DNA of 64,000 bases from Stutzerimonas stutzeri (GTDB lineage Bacteria; Pseudomonadota; Gammaproteobacteria; Pseudomonadales; Pseudomonadaceae), in contig NZ_JAMOIH010000012.1 of the NCBI RefSeq assembly GCF_024448955.1, forward strand, positions 62,001 through 126,000. The letters are read 5' to 3'. The notes below the pieces were generated by a model. That model did no database searches. It had not been told where the DNA came from and was given only the letters and a program-made list of their open reading frames with translations. Positions 63,482 to 64,000 of this stretch are shown here, one piece after another (the first letter of the stretch is position 1; the number at the start of each line of letters is the position of its first letter). Position numbers and translations under genes: made by a program.

Positions 63482-64000
63482 CTAACGGCTGCTCACGCGC
63501 TGCTCCAGCAGCACTCTATTTGCGACCGAGACCAGCTCACCTTCATCGGTGAGCAACAAGGTCTTGGCTGTGCCGATCTCTTCTATTTCCCCTTCCAGCT
63601 GCGACCCCTCAAGACGTACCCGCTGGCCGACCTCATACAGTTCACGCACATAAATGCCGGCAAGGATCTGACTGACCAGCTCACGACTACCGAGGCCCAG
63701 CGCCAGCGCTGCGGCCAGGCCAACGGAGATCAGAGCAATCGCGATCACATAGTTGAGCAGCTCGGTTTTGACCTCGAGCTGACCAATTGCGACCGAAATG
63801 ATGATGATGATCACCAGTCCCTGAGCGATCCGCGCGAGACCGCTGGCATACTCGAGACCAACACCCTCTGCAGCGCCACGAACCAGGCCATTGACCAACT
63901 GGGCCAGTAGCACACCGACAAGGAGGATCACTCCTGCGCCGAAGACCTTCGGGACGTACAGCGCGAGCATATCGAGTGTCGCGGAAACACGAGCGAGGCC
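63482..64000 (-). CDS. cmpX: CmpX-type mechanosensitive channel family protein (partial)
   Basis: The C-terminal 172 residues of a membrane protein that runs off the right edge of the window. It shows helices (GAGVILLVGVLLAQLVNGLV, GLVIIIIISVAIGQL, YVIAIALISVGLAAALALGL) and a soluble small beta domain after YVRELYEVGQRVRLEG, as in the MscS-like CmpX encoded before sigX in P. aeruginosa. It may sense membrane tension and influence SigX activity. The frame is open through base 64000, so the internal ATG at 63970 is not the start. Confidence 0.88.
   Translation of the reverse strand, partial: GLARVSATLDMLALYVPKVFGAGVILLVGVLLAQLVNGLVRGAAEGVGLEYASGLARIAQGLVIIIIISVAIGQLEVKTELLNYVIAIALISVGLAAALALGLGSRELVSQILAGIYVRELYEVGQRVRLEGSQLEGEIEEIGTAKTLLLTDEGELVSVANRVLLEQRVSSR

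Overview
The window reads as chromosomal DNA of a gammaproteobacterium of the Pseudomonas group, most likely the P. stutzeri (Stutzerimonas) branch. The evidence is the cmpX-sigX-oprF block at the right end, nirBD beside a PP2C/Ser-Thr kinase gene, Pseudomonas-type REP palindromes, CheV, an extracellular PHB depolymerase and GC-rich codon use. The species is inferred, not shown. I saw no rRNA or tRNA genes, CRISPR array, insertion sequence or prophage.

Left part (1-9.5 kb): small hypotheticals; a two-gene minus-strand unit made of a glycosyltransferase-RmlD fusion and a SAF-domain dehydrogenase; a small secreted protein; a CurA-like reductase; an esterase-like phytase-family protein; and an aldo/keto reductase. 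Then comes assimilatory nitrite reduction (9.7-15.8 kb): a sigma54-type promoter, a leader RNA with two hexaloop hairpins and a competing terminator (the NasT/ANTAR attenuator layout), nirB, nirD, a nirC-like transporter and a phosphatase-kinase.

Signalling part (17-33 kb): an SH3 membrane protein; an MHYT-GGDEF-EAL protein divergent from a six-gene overlapping stressosome operon (rsbR, rsbS, rsbT, an HATPase-PP2C fusion, a histidine kinase and a hybrid kinase); a RES/Xre toxin-antitoxin pair with an inverted-repeat operator; DNA polymerase II; an HBM-type chemoreceptor; and CheV.

Middle part (33-52 kb): thiolase, small proteins, an FKBP isomerase, a D-amino-acid dehydrogenase under a tandem glycine riboswitch, a large hybrid kinase, a MucD-like protease away from the algU-muc operon, DUF2254, a HAD phosphatase, a LysE exporter, an AraC regulator, a CANT1-like apyrase, a DUF1615 lipoprotein, ExoD, the PHB depolymerase and a KGG-repeat stress protein.

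Right part (52.8-60 kb): a cyclohexanecarboxylate-to-pimeloyl-CoA gene set. Ligase aliA, dehydrogenase aliB, hydratase badK, alcohol dehydrogenase badH and ring-opening hydrolase badI supply every step, and a MarR regulator (badR) follows. Two exporters and the oprF-sigX-cmpX block close the window; cmpX runs off the right edge.
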